Position numbers and translations under genes: made by a program. The notes below the pieces were generated by a model, which was not told where the DNA came from, ran no database searches, and saw only the letters and a program-made list of their open reading frames with translations. DNA of 64,000 nucleotides. Source: Desulfobacillus sp041396245 (GTDB lineage: Bacteria; Pseudomonadota; Gammaproteobacteria; Burkholderiales; Rhodocyclaceae). Where the stretch lies: positions 36,551 to 100,550 of the forward strand of contig JAWKYW010000012.1 in assembly GCA_041396245.1 (NCBI GenBank), in the 5' to 3' direction. Numbering within the stretch: position 1 is the first letter of the stretch; every line of letters starts with the position of its first letter. Below, one piece after another: positions 27,351-35,222 of the stretch.

Positions 27351-27370
27351 GTCCGGCTTTCAAAACCTTG

Positions 27371-27394
27371 CCCCACCGCACGCATGGCGGGGGG
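27371..27394 (+). promoter_or_regulatory. Leader hairpin, candidate S6:S18 autoregulatory site
   Basis: CCCC-A-CCGC pairs with GCGG-GGGG around a 7-base loop, between the rpsF promoter and start. Leaders of rpsF operons in many bacteria carry a hairpin with an exposed CCG that binds the S6:S18 complex. The CCG is present here at 27376-27378, but whether it is paired or bulged cannot be decided by eye. Confidence 0.4.
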
Positions 27395-27415
27395 TCCAAC
27401 CCATAAGGAGACTGC

Positions 27416-27844
27416 ATGCGACATTACGAAATCGTTTTCATCGTCCACCCGGACCAGAGCGAACAGGTTCCGGCGATGATCGAGCGCTACAAGGGCCTCG
27501 TCACCGGCCGCAGCGGCCATATCCATCGTCTCGAGGACTGGGGCCGCCGTCAGCTGGCCTATCCGATCCAGAAACTGCACAAGGCGCACTACGTGCTCAT
27601 GAACGTCGAGTGCGACGGCGAGACACTCGACGAGCTCGAGCATGCCTTCAAGTTCAACGATGCCGTGCTGCGCCACCTCACCGTGAAGATGCAACAGGCC
27701 GTGACGACACCCTCGCCCATGATGAAGGAGGAGAAGGCCAAGTCGCTGACGCCGGCTTCCGGGGAGGCCAAGCCGGCCGAGCAGGCTGCGCCTGAGCAAG
27801 CTGCCCCCGGACAAGCTGCGCCCGCGGAGCAGCCCGCGGCCTGA
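27416..27844 (+). CDS. rpsF: 30S ribosomal protein S6
   Basis: S6 binds the central domain of 16S rRNA together with S18. The core (MRHYEIVFIVHPDQSEQVPAMIERYK, RLEDWGRRQLAYPIQKLHKAHYVLMNVEC, DAVLRHLTVKM) fits the family. After about residue 100 the protein continues into a low-complexity tail with repeats of EQAAP and GQAAP, bringing it to 142 residues. Extended S6 tails are known in proteobacteria (E. coli S6 is glutamylated there), but this one is Ala/Pro-rich. AAGGAG precedes the ATG. Confidence 0.96.
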   Translation: MRHYEIVFIVHPDQSEQVPAMIERYKGLVTGRSGHIHRLEDWGRRQLAYPIQKLHKAHYVLMNVECDGETLDELEHAFKFNDAVLRHLTVKMQQAVTTPSPMMKEEKAKSLTPASGEAKPAEQAAPEQAAPGQAAPAEQPAA

Positions 27845-27845
27845 A

Positions 27846-28169
27846 GTGACGGCGCCGCGGAACCAGCTTACGATCACCGGGCAGATCATCGAACTGGCGC
27901 AGCTGCGCCATACCCCGGCAGGCATTCCGGTACTGAGTTTCAGGATTGCTCACGATTCGGAACAGATCGAAGCCGGACTGCCACGCAAGGTCGAATGCGA
28001 ACTGCAGGCCGTGGCGTTGGGACAGGTGGCGCTGCTGCTGAGGGAATCCAGGCCGGGTGACGGCGTCGAGCTGAGCGGATTCCTGGCAGCAAGAAGTGCG
28101 AAGTCGATGCAGCCGGTGCTGCATGTGGAACGAATCGAATTTACGGAAGGAATGAATCATGGCGTTTAA
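27846..28169 (+). CDS. priB: Primosomal replication protein N (PriB)
   Basis: A small OB-fold single-strand DNA-binding protein of 107 residues that takes part in replication restart with PriA and DnaT. The opening PRNQLTITGQIIELAQLRHTP and GIPVLSFRIAHDSEQIEAGL, and the position between rpsF and rpsR, identify it. It starts with GTG at 27846, one base after the rpsF stop, and its 3' end overlaps rpsR by 11 bases. Confidence 0.93.
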   Translation: MTAPRNQLTITGQIIELAQLRHTPAGIPVLSFRIAHDSEQIEAGLPRKVECELQAVALGQVALLLRESRPGDGVELSGFLAARSAKSMQPVLHVERIEFTEGMNHGV

Positions 28170-28440
28170 ACCGAGAAATGCGAAGGACGCAAAGAAGCGC
28201 AAGGACGACAAGGGCTCGCGCGGCATGTTCAAGCGGCGCAAGTTCTGCCGCTTCACCGCCGAGAAGATTGCGGAAATCGATTACAAGGATGTCGATATCC
28301 TGAAGGATTTCATTACCGAGAACGGCAAGATCATGCCGGCGCGCATTACCGGCACCAAGACCGGCTATCAGCGCCAGCTGTCCACGGCCATCAAGCGCGC
28401 CCGCTTCCTGGCGCTGATGCCCTACACCGACCTGCACTGA
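28159..28440 (+). CDS. rpsR: 30S ribosomal protein S18
   Basis: S18, partner of S6 on the 30S platform. 93 residues. The core motif GMFKRRKFCRFTAEKIAEIDYKDV and the C-terminal RITGTKTGYQRQLSTAIKRARFLALMPY are highly conserved. The basic N terminus (FKPRNAKDAKKRKDDKGSR) is slightly longer than in E. coli, as usual in betaproteobacteria. The start lies inside priB. rplI follows after 14 bases with its own ribosome site. Confidence 0.97.
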   Translation: MAFKPRNAKDAKKRKDDKGSRGMFKRRKFCRFTAEKIAEIDYKDVDILKDFITENGKIMPARITGTKTGYQRQLSTAIKRARFLALMPYTDLH

Positions 28441-28454
28441 GAGAGGATGCCGCA

Positions 28455-28904
28455 ATGCAAGTGATTCTGATGGAAAAGGTCATCAACCTCGGCAGCCTGG
28501 GCGACGTCGTCAAGGTGCGCGACGGCTATGCGCGCAATTTCCTCATTCCGCAGGGCAAGGCCAAGCGGGTCACGCCGGAGAACCTGGCCGAATTCGAAAA
28601 GCGCCGCGCCGAACTGGAGCGCCAGCAGGCCGAAAAGCTGGCGGAAGCGCAGGAGAAGGCCGCCAAACTGGAAGGCCTGATGGTGCAGATCACGCGCAAG
28701 GCCGGCGTGGACGGCCGCCTGTTCGGCTCCGTCACCAACTTCGACATCGCCGATGCGCTGAAGGCGCAGGGCATCGAGGTGGAAAAGGCCGACATCCGCA
28801 TGCCGCAGGGCCCGCTCAAGACGATCGGCGACGCCCAGGTTCAGATTGCCCTGCACAGCGAGGTGGTCGCCAACATCACCGCGTCGGTGCTGGGGGAAAG
28901 CTAG
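28455..28904 (+). CDS. rplI: 50S ribosomal protein L9
   Basis: L9 binds 23S rRNA near the L1 stalk. 149 residues, the standard length. The N-terminal domain MQVILMEKVINLGSLGDVVKVRDGYARNFLIPQG is diagnostic, followed by the long central helix (LAEFEKRRAELERQQAEKLAEAQEKA) and the C-terminal domain with GRLFGSVTNFDIADALKAQG. It is the last gene of the rpsF-priB-rpsR-rplI operon, which ends at the hairpin at 28925-28954. Confidence 0.97.
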   Translation: MQVILMEKVINLGSLGDVVKVRDGYARNFLIPQGKAKRVTPENLAEFEKRRAELERQQAEKLAEAQEKAAKLEGLMVQITRKAGVDGRLFGSVTNFDIADALKAQGIEVEKADIRMPQGPLKTIGDAQVQIALHSEVVANITASVLGES

Positions 28905-28924
28905 GCGGCGGGCGTCAGGAAAAG

Positions 28925-28954
28925 AGAAAGGCCGCGCAAGCGGCCTTTTCTTTT
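28925..28954. terminator. Intrinsic terminator after rplI
   Basis: AAGGCCGC and GCGGCCTT pair around GCAA, followed by TTCTTTT, and preceded by A-rich sequence on the other side. It sits 20 bases after rplI and next to the 3' end of tRNA-Ser on the opposite strand, so it may serve both. Confidence 0.85.
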
Positions 28955-29043
28955 GGCGGAGAGAGAGGGATTCGAACCCTCGATACGTTTTACCGTATAC
29001 ACACTTTCCAGGCGTGCGCCTTCGACCACTCGGCCATCTCTCC
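28954..29043 (-). tRNA. tRNA-Ser (GGA)
   Basis: A 90-base class II tRNA on the minus strand with encoded GCCA end. Acceptor arms GGAGAGA and TCTCTCC pair. The anticodon stem-loop CACGCCTGGAAAGTGTG shows anticodon GGA, followed by a long variable arm (ATACGGTAAAACGTAT) and the T arm GAGGGTTCGAATCCCTC. Confidence 0.96.
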
Positions 29044-29168
29044 GTTTACCTCACACTTTGGCTGCGGCCGCGCTTCGTACGCAAAAATTGCCAAGCGCTG
29101 CTGCGCAGTTTGGCCTCCGTCGCAACCGTTGCGAGGGGCGCATTCTAGCAGATGCCCGCCTGCCTTGC

Positions 29169-30770
29169 TCAGCGCCCGCGCAGGCGCCGGTAGAGCGTGC
29201 TGCGCCCGATGCCGAGTCGCCGGGCCGCCGCCGACACATTGCCGTCTTCCTCCGCCAGGGCCGCTTCGATGGCCTGGCGCGTGATGCTGTGGAGGTCGCC
29301 CGCCGGCGGGCCGCAGGGGGATTCCCGTTCGTTTACCGCAACCAAGCGAACGGCGATCCTGTAGTACAGATCGGCCCGGAAATTTCCGCGGTCGATGTGC
29401 CTTCTCAGCTTGCCGTGGCTGCTGGCGATCAGCGCGACCGGCAGTTCGCGGCAGTGCGGCCGCAAGGCCTGCTGCAGCGAAGAGACCAGCCTGGCCTGCA
29501 GGTCCCGATCCAGTCTGTGGACGTCGCCGAGATAGACGATGTCGGGGGCAGGCCCGTCGCCTTCCCAAGGCTTGCCCGCAAGCCGGCCCAGGATCGTCTC
29601 GAACCGGCTCTCCGCGGCATCGGCGCAATCGAATTCCAGCCAGACCGCATCCGCCCCCACATGTCTGCGCAGGCATGCCCCGAGGGCCGGGCCGGCCGCT
29701 CCGTTGCCGTATTCGACCAGCAGCGGGGTACGGCTGGACACCGCCTCCTGTACGACGGGGAGGAACGATTCCAGTCGGGCCGCCATTTTCGGGGCATCGG
29801 CTCGCGACCCGGATTCCGAGGCGGCCGGCGTTGGAACGGATCGGCGCCGGGCGGCCTCGATCCGCACGAACACCCGGATGCCGTTGTGCAGAAGCAGGGG
29901 ACAGGGCGCCGGCGCAGCCTGCGCCGCCAGGTCGAGGGCGGCGGAAAGGCGCAAGCCGAAAAGCGACTCGAAAGTCTGCAATGGCAGCTGGGATTCCGGC
30001 AGGCCGAACTGGAAGCTGCCGCCATGATTGGCCGAAAGCAGGCGCCCGTCCTCGCGAAACGCGGCCAGCCCCTCGCACAGTGTGCCGAGGAATTCCGGCC
30101 GCGCATGCAGCCTGACCACATGGGCGTCCGGGAAGGCATGGCAGAACAGATGATTCTCGATCATGCGCGCCGACATGTTGGCGAGCGCCAGGGTATGCGG
30201 GCTGAAGCGGCGATGGTCGCCGGTGACATCGAGCGCACCGACGATCCTGCCGTAAGGGTCGCGAAGGGGGGCGGCGGAGCAGGTCAGGAAGTGGTTGGCG
30301 GGAAGGAAATGCTGGGCCGCATGCACCACCACCGGGGCCTTTTCCGTCAGGGCGGTGCCGATGGCATTGGTGCCGCGGGAGCATTCCGACCATTCGACGC
30401 CGGGCGCCAGGGCAACCCGCTGGGCCTTGGCCAGGAAATCGTCGTCGCCCAGCGAATGCAGGATGTAGCCGGTGGCATCCGAGAGCACCACCATGCTCTG
30501 GGTGTTGGCGATCTGCTCGTAGAGAGTCTCCATGATCGGCAGGGCATGATCGACCAGCGCTTTGTTGCGCTGCCGCATGAGGTCCAGGGCGTCGCGGCGA
30601 CCCGGATCGAATTCGGCCCTCGATTCGAGCCGCGGCCCGTGTGTCAGGCACCGCTGCCAGGAGGATTCGATGACGGCCGGCAAAACGCCTTCGGGAAGGC
30701 GACCGGTCTGTCGCATCAGTTGATGTGCCTTCTGGGCACTGCGCTCCGCGCTTGCCGTCTGGTCCAGCAT
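29169..30770 (-). CDS. AcoR-like Fis-family regulator with degenerate AAA+ domain
   Basis: 533 residues. The N-terminal half resembles AcoR-type activators: VIESSWQRCLTHG, a GAF domain (VVLSDATGYILHSLGDD, then RGTNAIGTALTEKAPVVVHAAQHFL) and CSAAPLRDPYGRIVGALDVTG. The C terminus is a Fis-type helix-turn-helix (EEDGNVSAAARRLGIGRSTLYRRLR). The middle is a remnant of the NtrC ATPase: FRADLYYRI and DVHRLDRDLQARLVSSLQQAL remain, but Walker A is lost (GNGAAGPALG in its place), GAFTGA is absent, and the region is more than 100 residues short. It probably cannot activate sigma-54 polymerase. It is divergent from aorA and is the likely regulator of that operon. Confidence 0.8.
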   Translation of the reverse strand: MLDQTASAERSAQKAHQLMRQTGRLPEGVLPAVIESSWQRCLTHGPRLESRAEFDPGRRDALDLMRQRNKALVDHALPIMETLYEQIANTQSMVVLSDATGYILHSLGDDDFLAKAQRVALAPGVEWSECSRGTNAIGTALTEKAPVVVHAAQHFLPANHFLTCSAAPLRDPYGRIVGALDVTGDHRRFSPHTLALANMSARMIENHLFCHAFPDAHVVRLHARPEFLGTLCEGLAAFREDGRLLSANHGGSFQFGLPESQLPLQTFESLFGLRLSAALDLAAQAAPAPCPLLLHNGIRVFVRIEAARRRSVPTPAASESGSRADAPKMAARLESFLPVVQEAVSSRTPLLVEYGNGAAGPALGACLRRHVGADAVWLEFDCADAAESRFETILGRLAGKPWEGDGPAPDIVYLGDVHRLDRDLQARLVSSLQQALRPHCRELPVALIASSHGKLRRHIDRGNFRADLYYRIAVRLVAVNERESPCGPPAGDLHSITRQAIEAALAEEDGNVSAAARRLGIGRSTLYRRLRGR

Positions 30771-30855
30771 TCAGCCCTCCCTTGTGCTAAAAATACTTTA
30801 TCCGCCGCGATGCGGCAAGCGAAGGCCTGGATGGCCCGTCCGGCGGAGCGTGGCC

Positions 30856-30876
30856 ACTGTCTCATTCTGAAACAGT
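30856..30876. promoter_or_regulatory. 21-bp palindrome upstream of aorA, candidate operator
   Basis: ACTGTCTCA and TGAAACAGT flank TTC; the two halves are complementary at 8 of 9 positions. It is the only strong palindrome noticed in the 211-base region between the divergent regulator and aorA, about 105 bases before aorA and 86 bases before the regulator start. A Fis-type dimeric regulator is expected to bind such a site. Confidence 0.5.
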
Positions 30877-30981
30877 TTTTAACGGGAACCGGGCTGTGCC
30901 ATGATGCTACGGCGCGCAGCTGTGGTCCGCCCTTGCGGCGCAAACATCAAGAAAATGCTTCAATCATTCCGAGGAGGCGTC

Positions 30982-31455
30982 ATGCAGAAGTCGTTGCACA
31001 TCGATCCCAACAAGTGCACCGGCTGTCTCCAGTGCGAGATGGCTTGTTCCTACGAGAACCACGGTGCCTTCAACATTTCCAGGTCGCGCATCAAGGTCTT
31101 CAACTTCGAGTCCGCCGGGCGCAAGGTGCCCTACACCTGCACCCAGTGCGCAGAGGCCTGGTGCCTGCACGCCTGCCCGGTCGACGCCATCCGCATCGAT
31201 GCCGCCACCGGTGCCAAGGTGGTGTTCGAAAGTACCTGCGTCGGCTGCAAGGTGTGCACCATCGCCTGTCCGTTCGGCACCATCAACTACGTCGCCGACA
31301 CCGGCAAGGTGCAGAAATGCGACCTCTGCGGCGGCCAGCCGGCCTGCGCCGAGGCCTGTCCGACGGGGGCCATCACCTACATCGAGTCCGACTGGACCGG
31401 CCTGGGCAAGATGCGCCAGTGGGCCGAGAAGACCGACACGCAACCGCGCGCCTGA
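30982..31455 (+). CDS. aorA: Aldehyde oxidoreductase iron-sulfur subunit AorA
   Basis: A 157-residue ferredoxin-like electron-transfer subunit for four [4Fe-4S] clusters. Cys motifs are CTGCLQCEMAC, CTQCAEAWCLHACP, CVGCKVCTIACP and CDLCGGQPACAEACP. It has no signal peptide, so it is cytoplasmic. Layout and size match AorA of the tungsten aldehyde oxidoreductase of Aromatoleum aromaticum. A strong GAGGAGG site precedes the ATG at 30982; the frame is open further upstream but without conserved sequence. It is the first gene of an operon of five; aorB follows after 13 bases. Confidence 0.88.
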   Translation: MQKSLHIDPNKCTGCLQCEMACSYENHGAFNISRSRIKVFNFESAGRKVPYTCTQCAEAWCLHACPVDAIRIDAATGAKVVFESTCVGCKVCTIACPFGTINYVADTGKVQKCDLCGGQPACAEACPTGAITYIESDWTGLGKMRQWAEKTDTQPRA

Positions 31456-31468
31456 GAGGAGAGAAAAA

Positions 31469-33316
31469 ATGGCATGGACAAGGAAAATCCTGCGGGTGAA
31501 CCTGAGCAAGGGCACCTGCGCAGCCGAGCCGCTCAACATGGAATGGGCGCAACTGTATCTGGGCCAGCGCGGGCTGGCGACGAAATACCTGGTGGCTGAA
31601 ACGGATCCCAAGGTGGACCCGCTCTCGCCCGAGAACAAGATGATCATGACCACCGGGCCGCTCACCGGCACCATGGCCTCCACCGGCGGACGCTATTCGG
31701 TCGTCACCAAGGGGCCGCTCACCGGCGCCATCGCCTGTTCCAACTCGGGCGGGCATTTCGGCGCCGAGCTGAAGATGGCCGGCTGGGACATGATCATCTT
31801 CGAAGGCAGGTCGCCGAAGCCCGTCTACCTCTGGCTGGAGAACGACAAGGCCGAGCTGCGCGATGCCAGCCATCTCTGGGGCACCACCACCTGGCACACC
31901 GAGGAGACCATCAAGGCGGCGCACCAGGACCCGCAGATCCGCATCGCCTCGATCGGCCGCGCCGGCGAGAACGGCGTGCTCTACGCCTGCGTGGTGAACG
32001 ACCTCCACCGTGCCGCCGGCCGTTCCGGTGTCGGCGCCGTGATGGGCTCGAAGAACCTCAAGGCGGTGGCCGTGCGCGGCACCGTCGGCGTCGGCAACGT
32101 GCGCGACTTCAAGGCCTTCCTGCAGGCGGCCACGGCCGCCAAGAAGGTGCTGGCCGACAACGCCGTCACCGGCCAGGGCCTGCCCAAGTTCGGCACCCAG
32201 GTGCTGATGAACGTCATCAACGAGGTCGGCGCCCTGCCGACACGCAACGCCAACGACGTGCAGTTCGAGGGCGCGCGCAAGATCTCCGCCGAGGCCATGC
32301 ACGAGAAGCGGCCGACCGACGGCAAGTCCAACCTGGTGACCAACGCCGCCTGCTTCGGCTGCACCATCGCCTGCGGCCGCGTCTCGCAGGTGGACCAGAG
32401 CCACTGGAGCGTCGTCAACAACCCGAAGTACTGGGGCGCCACCGGCGGCCTCGAATACGAGAACGCCTGGTCGCTCGGCGCCGCCAACGGCGTTGACGAT
32501 CTCGAAGCCCTCACCGTGGCCAACATGATCTGCAACGAGGACGGCATGGACCCGATCACCTTCGGCGCCACCGTCGGCGCGGTGATGGAGATGTACCAGA
32601 TGGGGGTGCTGACCAAGGAGCAGATCGGCATCGAATCCCCCTTCGGCTCGGCCCAGGCGCTGCTCGAGATCGCCCACATGACGGCGGAAGGGCGCGGCTT
32701 CGGCAAGGAAGTCGCCCTCGGCTCGCGCCGTCTGTGCGAAAAATACGGCAAGCCGGAGCTGTCCATGACGGTCAAGAGCCAGGAGTTCCCGGCTTACGAC
32801 CCGCGCGGCATCCAGGGCATGGGCCTGACCTACGCCACCTCCAACCGCGGCGCCTGCCACCTGCGCAGCTATACCGTCGCCTCGGAGATCCTCGGCGTGC
32901 CGGTAAAGACCGATCCGCTGGCCACCGACGGCAAGGCCGACCTGGTCAAGGCCTTCCAGGACGCCACCGCCGCCTTCGACTCCTCCGGCACCTGCATCTT
33001 CACCACCTTCGCGTGGACGCTCGGCGATCTGGCGCCCCAGCTCGATGCCGCCTGCGAGGGCGGCTGGACGCTGGAGAAGCTGGCCGAGGTGGGCGAACGC
33101 ATCTGGAACATGGAGCGCCAGTACAACCTCGCCGCCGGCCTGACGGCGAAGGACGACGACCTGCCCAAGCGCCTGAAGACCGAACCGGCCAAGACCGGCC
33201 CGGCCAAGGGCCTCGTCTCCGGCATCGACAAGATGATTCCGGAGTACTACAAGGTGCGCGGCTGGTCGACCGATGGCGTTCCGACCAAGGGCACCCTGGC
33301 GCGGCTGGGACTGTAG
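31469..33316 (+). CDS. aorB: Tungsten-containing aldehyde:ferredoxin oxidoreductase large subunit AorB
   Basis: The catalytic subunit, 615 residues, oxidising aldehydes to acids (and in some enzymes reducing acids) at a tungsten bis-pyranopterin centre next to a [4Fe-4S] cluster. N-terminal features are KILRVNLSKGTC and LGQRGLATKYL, then GPLTGTMASTGGRYSVVTKGP and NSGGHFGAELKMAGWDMIIFEG, characteristic of AOR. The cluster ligands are in CFGCTIAC and DSSGTCIFTTF. The pterin-contacting GSKNLKAVAVRG is present. The protein is soluble. After the stop lies a strong hairpin with a T run before aorC. Confidence 0.93.
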   Translation: MAWTRKILRVNLSKGTCAAEPLNMEWAQLYLGQRGLATKYLVAETDPKVDPLSPENKMIMTTGPLTGTMASTGGRYSVVTKGPLTGAIACSNSGGHFGAELKMAGWDMIIFEGRSPKPVYLWLENDKAELRDASHLWGTTTWHTEETIKAAHQDPQIRIASIGRAGENGVLYACVVNDLHRAAGRSGVGAVMGSKNLKAVAVRGTVGVGNVRDFKAFLQAATAAKKVLADNAVTGQGLPKFGTQVLMNVINEVGALPTRNANDVQFEGARKISAEAMHEKRPTDGKSNLVTNAACFGCTIACGRVSQVDQSHWSVVNNPKYWGATGGLEYENAWSLGAANGVDDLEALTVANMICNEDGMDPITFGATVGAVMEMYQMGVLTKEQIGIESPFGSAQALLEIAHMTAEGRGFGKEVALGSRRLCEKYGKPELSMTVKSQEFPAYDPRGIQGMGLTYATSNRGACHLRSYTVASEILGVPVKTDPLATDGKADLVKAFQDATAAFDSSGTCIFTTFAWTLGDLAPQLDAACEGGWTLEKLAEVGERIWNMERQYNLAAGLTAKDDDLPKRLKTEPAKTGPAKGLVSGIDKMIPEYYKVRGWSTDGVPTKGTLARLGL

Positions 33317-33333
33317 CCTCTGCAACCTCCATC

Positions 33334-33371
33334 GCCAAGGCAGCCGGCGCAACCGGCGCCTTGGCTTTTTT
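33334..33371 (+). terminator. Strong intrinsic-terminator-like hairpin between aorB and aorC
   Basis: GCCAAGGC (33334-33341) pairs with GCCTTGGC (33358-33365); an A is bulged; GCCGG (33343-33347) pairs with CCGGC (33353-33357) around CGCAA; TTTTTT follows. That is a 13-bp stem with a T run, inside the operon, 17 bases after the aorB stop and 15 bases before aorC. Confidence 0.75.
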
Positions 33372-33386
33372 GTCCGGGGAGAACGC

Positions 33387-34664
33387 ATGAAACACCTCAT
33401 CATCGGAAACGGACCCGCCGGCGTCATTGCCGCCGAAACCCTGCGCCGCGCCGATCCCGGGGCCGAGATCACCCTGCTCGGCGACGAGCCGGAACCGCCC
33501 TATTCGCGCATGGCGATCCCCTATTTCCTCATCGGCAAGGTGGGCGAGGAGGGCACCCACCTGCGCAAGGACAAGGGCCATTTCGATCGGCTCGGCATCA
33601 GGCTGGCGGGAGGCCGTGCCGCCGGCATCGACGCCAAGGCGCGCAAGGTCAAGCTGGCCGACGGCAAGCAGCTGGAATTCGACCGCCTGCTCATCGCCAC
33701 CGGTTCGCATCCGCTCAGGCCGCCGATCGCCGGCATGGATGCGCCCAACGTGCATACCTGCTGGACGCTGGCGGATGCCCGCGCCATCGTCACGCTGGCG
33801 AAACCCGGCGCCCGCGTGCTGCAGATCGGCGCCGGCTTCATCGGCTGCATCATCCTGGAGGCACTGGCCGCGCGCGGCACGCAGCTCAGCGTCGTCGAGA
33901 TGGGCGACCGCATGGTGCCGCGCATGATGACCGAAAAGGCCGGCAACATGATTCGCCGCTGGTGCGAGGCCAAGGGCGTGCAGGTGCATACCGGTGCCAA
34001 GGTCGAATCCCTGCGGGCCGGCGCCGGTAAGGATGAACGCATTGCGAGGCTGAGCAACGGCCAGGACGTGGCGGCCGACCTCGTCATCTGCGCCGCCGGC
34101 GTGGCGCCCAACATCGGCTTCCTCGAGGGCAGCGGCATCGCCGCCGAGCGCGGCATCCGGGTCGACGCCGCGATGCAGACCAGCGTGCCCGGCATCTACG
34201 CCGCCGGCGACGTCACCGAGGCGGCGGATTTCTTCAGCGGCCAGCCGACGCTCAATGCCATCCAGCCCAACGCCGCCGACCAGGCCCGCGTCGCCGCCAT
34301 CAACATGGCCGGCGGGCAGGCAACGTTGTCCGGCAGCATGGCCATCAACGTGCTCGATACCCTCGGCCTCATCTCCGCCTCGTTCGGCCAATGGTGGGGC
34401 GAGGCCGGCGGCGAATCGGTCGAGCGCATCGACGAGAGGAACCACCGGTATCTCAGCCTGCAGTTCAGGGGCGACGTGCTGATCGGCGCCACCAGCATCG
34501 GCCTGACCGACCACGTCGGCGTGCTGCGCGGACTGACTTTGGGGCGGGTGCGCCTTGGCGAATGGAAGGAACGTTTGCTGGCCGACCCGACCCGCGTCAT
34601 GGAAGCCTACCTGGCGCGGGCGCAGGGCGCCGAGACGCGCTACCTGGGTACGCGGCCGATCTGA
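33387..34664 (+). CDS. aorC: FAD-dependent NAD(P)H-oxidoreductase subunit AorC
   Basis: A 425-residue pyridine-nucleotide-disulfide-type reductase. FAD site: HLIIGNGPAGVIAAETLRR at the N terminus and GIYAAGDVTEAAD later. NAD site: VLQIGAGFIGCIILEALAARG. It lacks a redox CxxxxC pair near the N terminus, so it is not a disulfide reductase. In the Aromatoleum enzyme AorC passes electrons between NAD and the iron-sulfur chain. The ATG at 33387 has GGGGAG upstream. Its stop overlaps the aorD start by one base. Confidence 0.88.
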   Translation: MKHLIIGNGPAGVIAAETLRRADPGAEITLLGDEPEPPYSRMAIPYFLIGKVGEEGTHLRKDKGHFDRLGIRLAGGRAAGIDAKARKVKLADGKQLEFDRLLIATGSHPLRPPIAGMDAPNVHTCWTLADARAIVTLAKPGARVLQIGAGFIGCIILEALAARGTQLSVVEMGDRMVPRMMTEKAGNMIRRWCEAKGVQVHTGAKVESLRAGAGKDERIARLSNGQDVAADLVICAAGVAPNIGFLEGSGIAAERGIRVDAAMQTSVPGIYAAGDVTEAADFFSGQPTLNAIQPNAADQARVAAINMAGGQATLSGSMAINVLDTLGLISASFGQWWGEAGGESVERIDERNHRYLSLQFRGDVLIGATSIGLTDHVGVLRGLTLGRVRLGEWKERLLADPTRVMEAYLARAQGAETRYLGTRPI

Positions 34665-34918
34665 TGCGCATCACCTTCAAGCTCTACGCCATGCTGGCCG
34701 ACCACCTGCCGGACGAGGCGCGCCGGACCAATTCCCTCGAACTCGAAGTGCCGTCCGGCCGCACGGTGGGGCAGGTGATCGACGAATTCAAGCTGCCGCC
34801 GAAGCTGGTGCATCTCGTATTGGTCAACGGCAATTACGTTCAGCCGGCCGATCGGGCGGGGCGGGCACTGGCCGAAGGCGACGTGCTGGCCATCTGGCCG
34901 CCGATCGCCGGTGGCTGA
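34664..34918 (+). CDS. aorD: MoaD/ThiS-like sulfur carrier protein AorD
   Basis: An 84-residue beta-grasp protein starting MRITFKLYAMLADHLPDEA and ending PPIAGG. The terminal Gly-Gly is the thiocarboxylation site of MoaD/ThiS-type sulfur carriers, used in pterin cofactor synthesis. Location after aorC suggests it supplies sulfur to the tungsten pyranopterin of AorB; such MoaD-like genes are common beside AOR genes. The ATG shares one base with the aorC stop, and the end overlaps aorE by 8 bases. Confidence 0.85.
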   Translation: MRITFKLYAMLADHLPDEARRTNSLELEVPSGRTVGQVIDEFKLPPKLVHLVLVNGNYVQPADRAGRALAEGDVLAIWPPIAGG

Positions 34919-35216
34919 CTTTTCCGTCGCGCGCGATTGCGAGATGACCATTACGCAGGCGGAGTTCCTCCGCCTGTTGCCGGCGGCCGTGGCCGGTGTC
35001 CCCTTCGATTTTGCCGACGGCCTGTTCACGCATGAAGACGCCCCGAGCGGCGGCCGCGGCTGGCGCATCGCGCTGACGCCACTGCCCGACATGACCCATG
35101 GGCTGATCCGCCTCGAGCGCCAGCGCGCGGTGTTCGCCTTTTGCGGCTATTCCGCCGAGGATATCGCCGCATTCTTCCAGCGCTTCGACCTGTATTTCGC
35201 CCGGGGCGGCGGCTGA
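34911..35216 (+). CDS. aorE: Small protein of unknown function, AorE-like
   Basis: A 101-residue protein without recognisable domains. The sequence TITQAEFLRLLPAAV, GWRIALTPLPDMTHGLIRLERQ and AFFQRFDLYFARGGG suggests a compact alpha/beta fold. Its position, overlapping aorD by 8 bases in an aorABCDE order, matches the uncharacterised aorE of Aromatoleum. It starts with GTG at 34911; an internal ATG at 34944 is an alternative. A role in maturing the tungsten enzyme is guessed from position only. Confidence 0.7.
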   Translation: MADFSVARDCEMTITQAEFLRLLPAAVAGVPFDFADGLFTHEDAPSGGRGWRIALTPLPDMTHGLIRLERQRAVFAFCGYSAEDIAAFFQRFDLYFARGGG

Positions 35217-35222
35217 ATGGGG

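Noticed and set aside
30771..30981. Sigma-54 promoter (-24/-12) before aorA
   Set aside because: Expected from the AcoR-like regulator, but no TGGCAC-N5-TTGC sequence was found, and the regulator lacks GAFTGA.
28953..31499. 848-codon plus-strand frame over tRNA-Ser, the regulator and aorA
   Set aside because: It crosses a tRNA and two well-supported genes in other frames; the composition is that of a shadow frame.
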